From Acidobacteriota bacterium (lineage in GTDB: Bacteria > Actinomycetota > Acidimicrobiia > Spongiisociales > UBA5794), in contig JACZST010000156.1 of the NCBI GenBank assembly GCA_022574065.1, positions 1 to 5,152 of the forward strand: a stretch of 5,152 nucleotides of DNA. Reading direction: 5' to 3'. Below are positions 4,333 through 5,152 of this stretch, piece after piece. The position numbers and the translations under genes were made by a program. How positions within the stretch are numbered: the stretch's first letter is position 1; each line of letters begins with the position of its first letter. Below the pieces are notes generated by a model. That model saw nothing but the letters and a program-made list of their open reading frames with translations, searched no databases and was not told the DNA's origin.

Positions 4333-4875
4333 CTAGCTCCTGGCCAGCAGTATCCTGAGCACGTCGGGCGCCGCCTGGGTGGCCCGTGCCCGAATTCCCG
4401 TCTCGTCCAGGCTGCCCAGCGGGTGGGGAAGCACCACGTACGGGTAGTCTGGGATACCGCCCAGCTTGGCCATGGCGTCGGCGCTGCTGACAAACGGTTC
4501 GGTGCAGATCACCGCGGTTGGGACACCCTTGCGCTCGAAGGTGATTCCGTCGTGCACACTGCACGACGAGCAGGAGCCTCAATCGCCCGACGCGGTGATC
4601 ACCACGTCGCACTGGTCGGCCATCTCCTCGATTATCGGTGCGGGGCAGGGCCTCGATGCGTTGCCCTTGTTGCGGATGACCGTTCCCGAGAACTCGTAGC
4701 TGTCCGAGAGGACCTCGTAGACGGCCTCAAGAATCTCTTCGGAGTTTCTCTTGCCGTTGGCCAGAAGGCCGATCGTCTTGCCGCTCAGCGTCGTCGGCCG
4801 CTGGGCCACGATGGCGTGCGCCGGAATCGGCTCCACCGTGGGGTCCAGTACCGCTAACCTGGTCGCTGTCGTCAT
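4333..4875 (-). CDS. UGSC-family selenoprotein, Sec encoded by in-frame TGA
   Basis: The ORF from ATG 4875 reads TRLAVLDPTVEPIPAHAI, TLSGKTIGLLANGKRNSEEI, NASRPCPAPIIEEM and CDVVITASGD, reaching TGA at 4581-4579. The same frame then continues without interruption as GSCSSCSVHDGITFERKG, VPTAVICTEPFVSS and YPYVVLPHPLGSLDE to TAG at 4333-4335. Reading TGA as selenocysteine gives one 180-residue protein with Sec99 in the motif U-G-S-C-x-x-C (Cys102, Cys105), which names the UGSC family of (seleno)proteins. A UxxCxxC motif is also known in the glycine reductase selenoprotein GrdB, pointing to a thiol/selenol redox or reductase role; the substrate is unknown. The start has GGAGG (4887-4883) with a 7-nt spacer. 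It is the second gene of an operon, 39 bp after the preceding stop. No Sec machinery (selA, selB, selC, selD) lies in the window, so recoding requires it elsewhere in the genome. Similarity continues on both sides of the TGA, so a true stop is unlikely. Confidence 0.88.
4548..4581 (-). promoter_or_regulatory. bacterial SECIS-like hairpin downstream of the recoded TGA
   Basis: On the - strand mRNA the UGA (4581-4579) is followed after 10 nt by CGUCGUGC (4568-4561), the loop AGUGU (4560-4556) and GCACGACG (4555-4548): a perfect 8-bp stem. Eighteen bases lie between UGA and the apical loop, and G is the second loop base. Bacterial SECIS elements typically have a small loop with a G in its first two positions, about 16-37 nt after the UGA, and are bound by SelB. 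The fit is good; SelB recognition is inferred. Confidence 0.65.
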
Positions 4876-4914
4876 ATTCGAACCTCCAGCTCTTGAACCG
4901 GGCCCACGAATCGG

Positions 4915-5152
4915 TCAGGCTTCAACTCGCCTGGAAACCGAGCGGGAGCCTGAGCCACCGCCCCACAGCGGGATTATACTCGAAAAGGCTCCGGCCGCGC
5001 CTCCGGCCACCAGGACAGTGATGCTGTCCTGCTCGGCGGCCACGGGGACCATGCGGGAGGCGCCGTCCTGTGCGGCGGGCATAAGCGCTCCGGCGGCGCG
5101 CCAATCGCCGTCGCTGCGCTGGGCCGATTCGAACAGGAACTGCTTAACCTGC
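4915..5152 (-). CDS. C-terminal end of an unidentified protein, first gene of the selenoprotein operon (partial)
   Basis: The frame starting at 5151 is open for 78 codons to TGA 4915-4917. It reads QVKQFLFESAQRSDGDWRAA, then GALMPAAQDGASRMVPVA, EQDSITVLVAGGAAGAFSSI and IPLWGGGSGSRSVSRRVEA. A helical start is followed by a Gly-rich strand-loop (VLVAGGAAGAF) and a C-terminal strand, which could be a nucleotide- or substrate-binding loop in an alpha/beta domain; I do not recognise the family. Codon third positions are strongly G/C. It lies 39 bp upstream of the UGSC gene with no terminator between, so the two are probably co-transcribed and functionally linked. The 5' part is outside the window. 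A pairing of this kind would fit a reductase subunit and its selenoprotein partner, but that is inference. Confidence 0.6.
   Translation of the reverse strand, partial: QVKQFLFESAQRSDGDWRAAGALMPAAQDGASRMVPVAAEQDSITVLVAGGAAGAFSSIIPLWGGGSGSRSVSRRVEA
5011..5031. repeat. perfect 8-bp inverted repeat inside the upstream operon gene
   Basis: CAGGACAG (5011-5018) and CTGTCCTG (5024-5031) are separated by TGATG. It lies within the coding region (the EQDSITVL segment), so it may be incidental; it could fold in mRNA about 140 nt before the UGSC start. Confidence 0.3.

Noticed and set aside
4291..4857. Uninterrupted + strand ORF of 188 codons over the selenoprotein gene
   Set aside because: It is an antisense shadow of a very G+C-rich gene. 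The - strand carries recognisable family sequence on both sides of the TGA, a good ribosome-binding site and a terminator; the + strand product has no recognisable features.
1..5152. CRISPR array, rRNA, or insertion-sequence transposase
   Set aside because: No regularly spaced repeats, no rRNA-like sequence, and no transposase or recombinase gene in any frame.

Overview
The window is high-GC bacterial DNA (about 60% G+C) with intact genes at both ends and a patchwork of small, broken or orphan genes between them. Lineage is not settled. A -10 box six bases before an ATG, with no Shine-Dalgarno, resembles the leaderless genes common in Actinomycetota. The FKBP fragment at the left edge resembles proteins I associate with Myxococcota. 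Decoding the right-hand gene requires a selenocysteine (Sec) insertion system, which lies outside the window.

Left (1-988, + strand): the 3' end of an FKBP-type peptidyl-prolyl isomerase, then about 280 bp whose coding signal seems to change frame, then a compact 109-residue protein of unknown function with a probable leaderless promoter.

Centre-left (1001-1808, + strand): a mosaic of gene remnants. A possible beta-carbonic-anhydrase tail is followed by an isochorismatase-family hydrolase lacking its N-terminus. That runs in frame into the C-terminal half of a DUF1622 membrane protein, which is itself broken by a one-base deletion near 1699.

Centre (1938-3941, - strand): four genes or remnants in one orientation. 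In transcription order they are a SAVED-domain protein (the cyclic-oligonucleotide sensor module of CBASS and related defence effectors) with no recognisable effector domain, a small frameshifted ORF, an anchored or secreted acidic protein starting 12 nt after that ORF's stop, and a small frameshifted ORF. A 28-bp sequence with the 11-6-11 layout of a Xer/dif site abuts the stop codon of the anchored protein gene.

Right (4078-5152): a 46-codon + strand ORF with a strong ribosome-binding site converges, across a strong bidirectional terminator, on a - strand operon. That operon holds the tail of an unidentified gene followed by a UGSC-family selenoprotein. The selenoprotein is read through an in-frame TGA, with a SECIS-like hairpin just downstream. 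Ordinary gene calling would split or miss it, so this is the best-supported unusual feature. The orphan SAVED gene and the dif-like site come next. Three or more frame breaks within about 3 kb suggest either a decaying accessory island or residual base-level sequencing errors.
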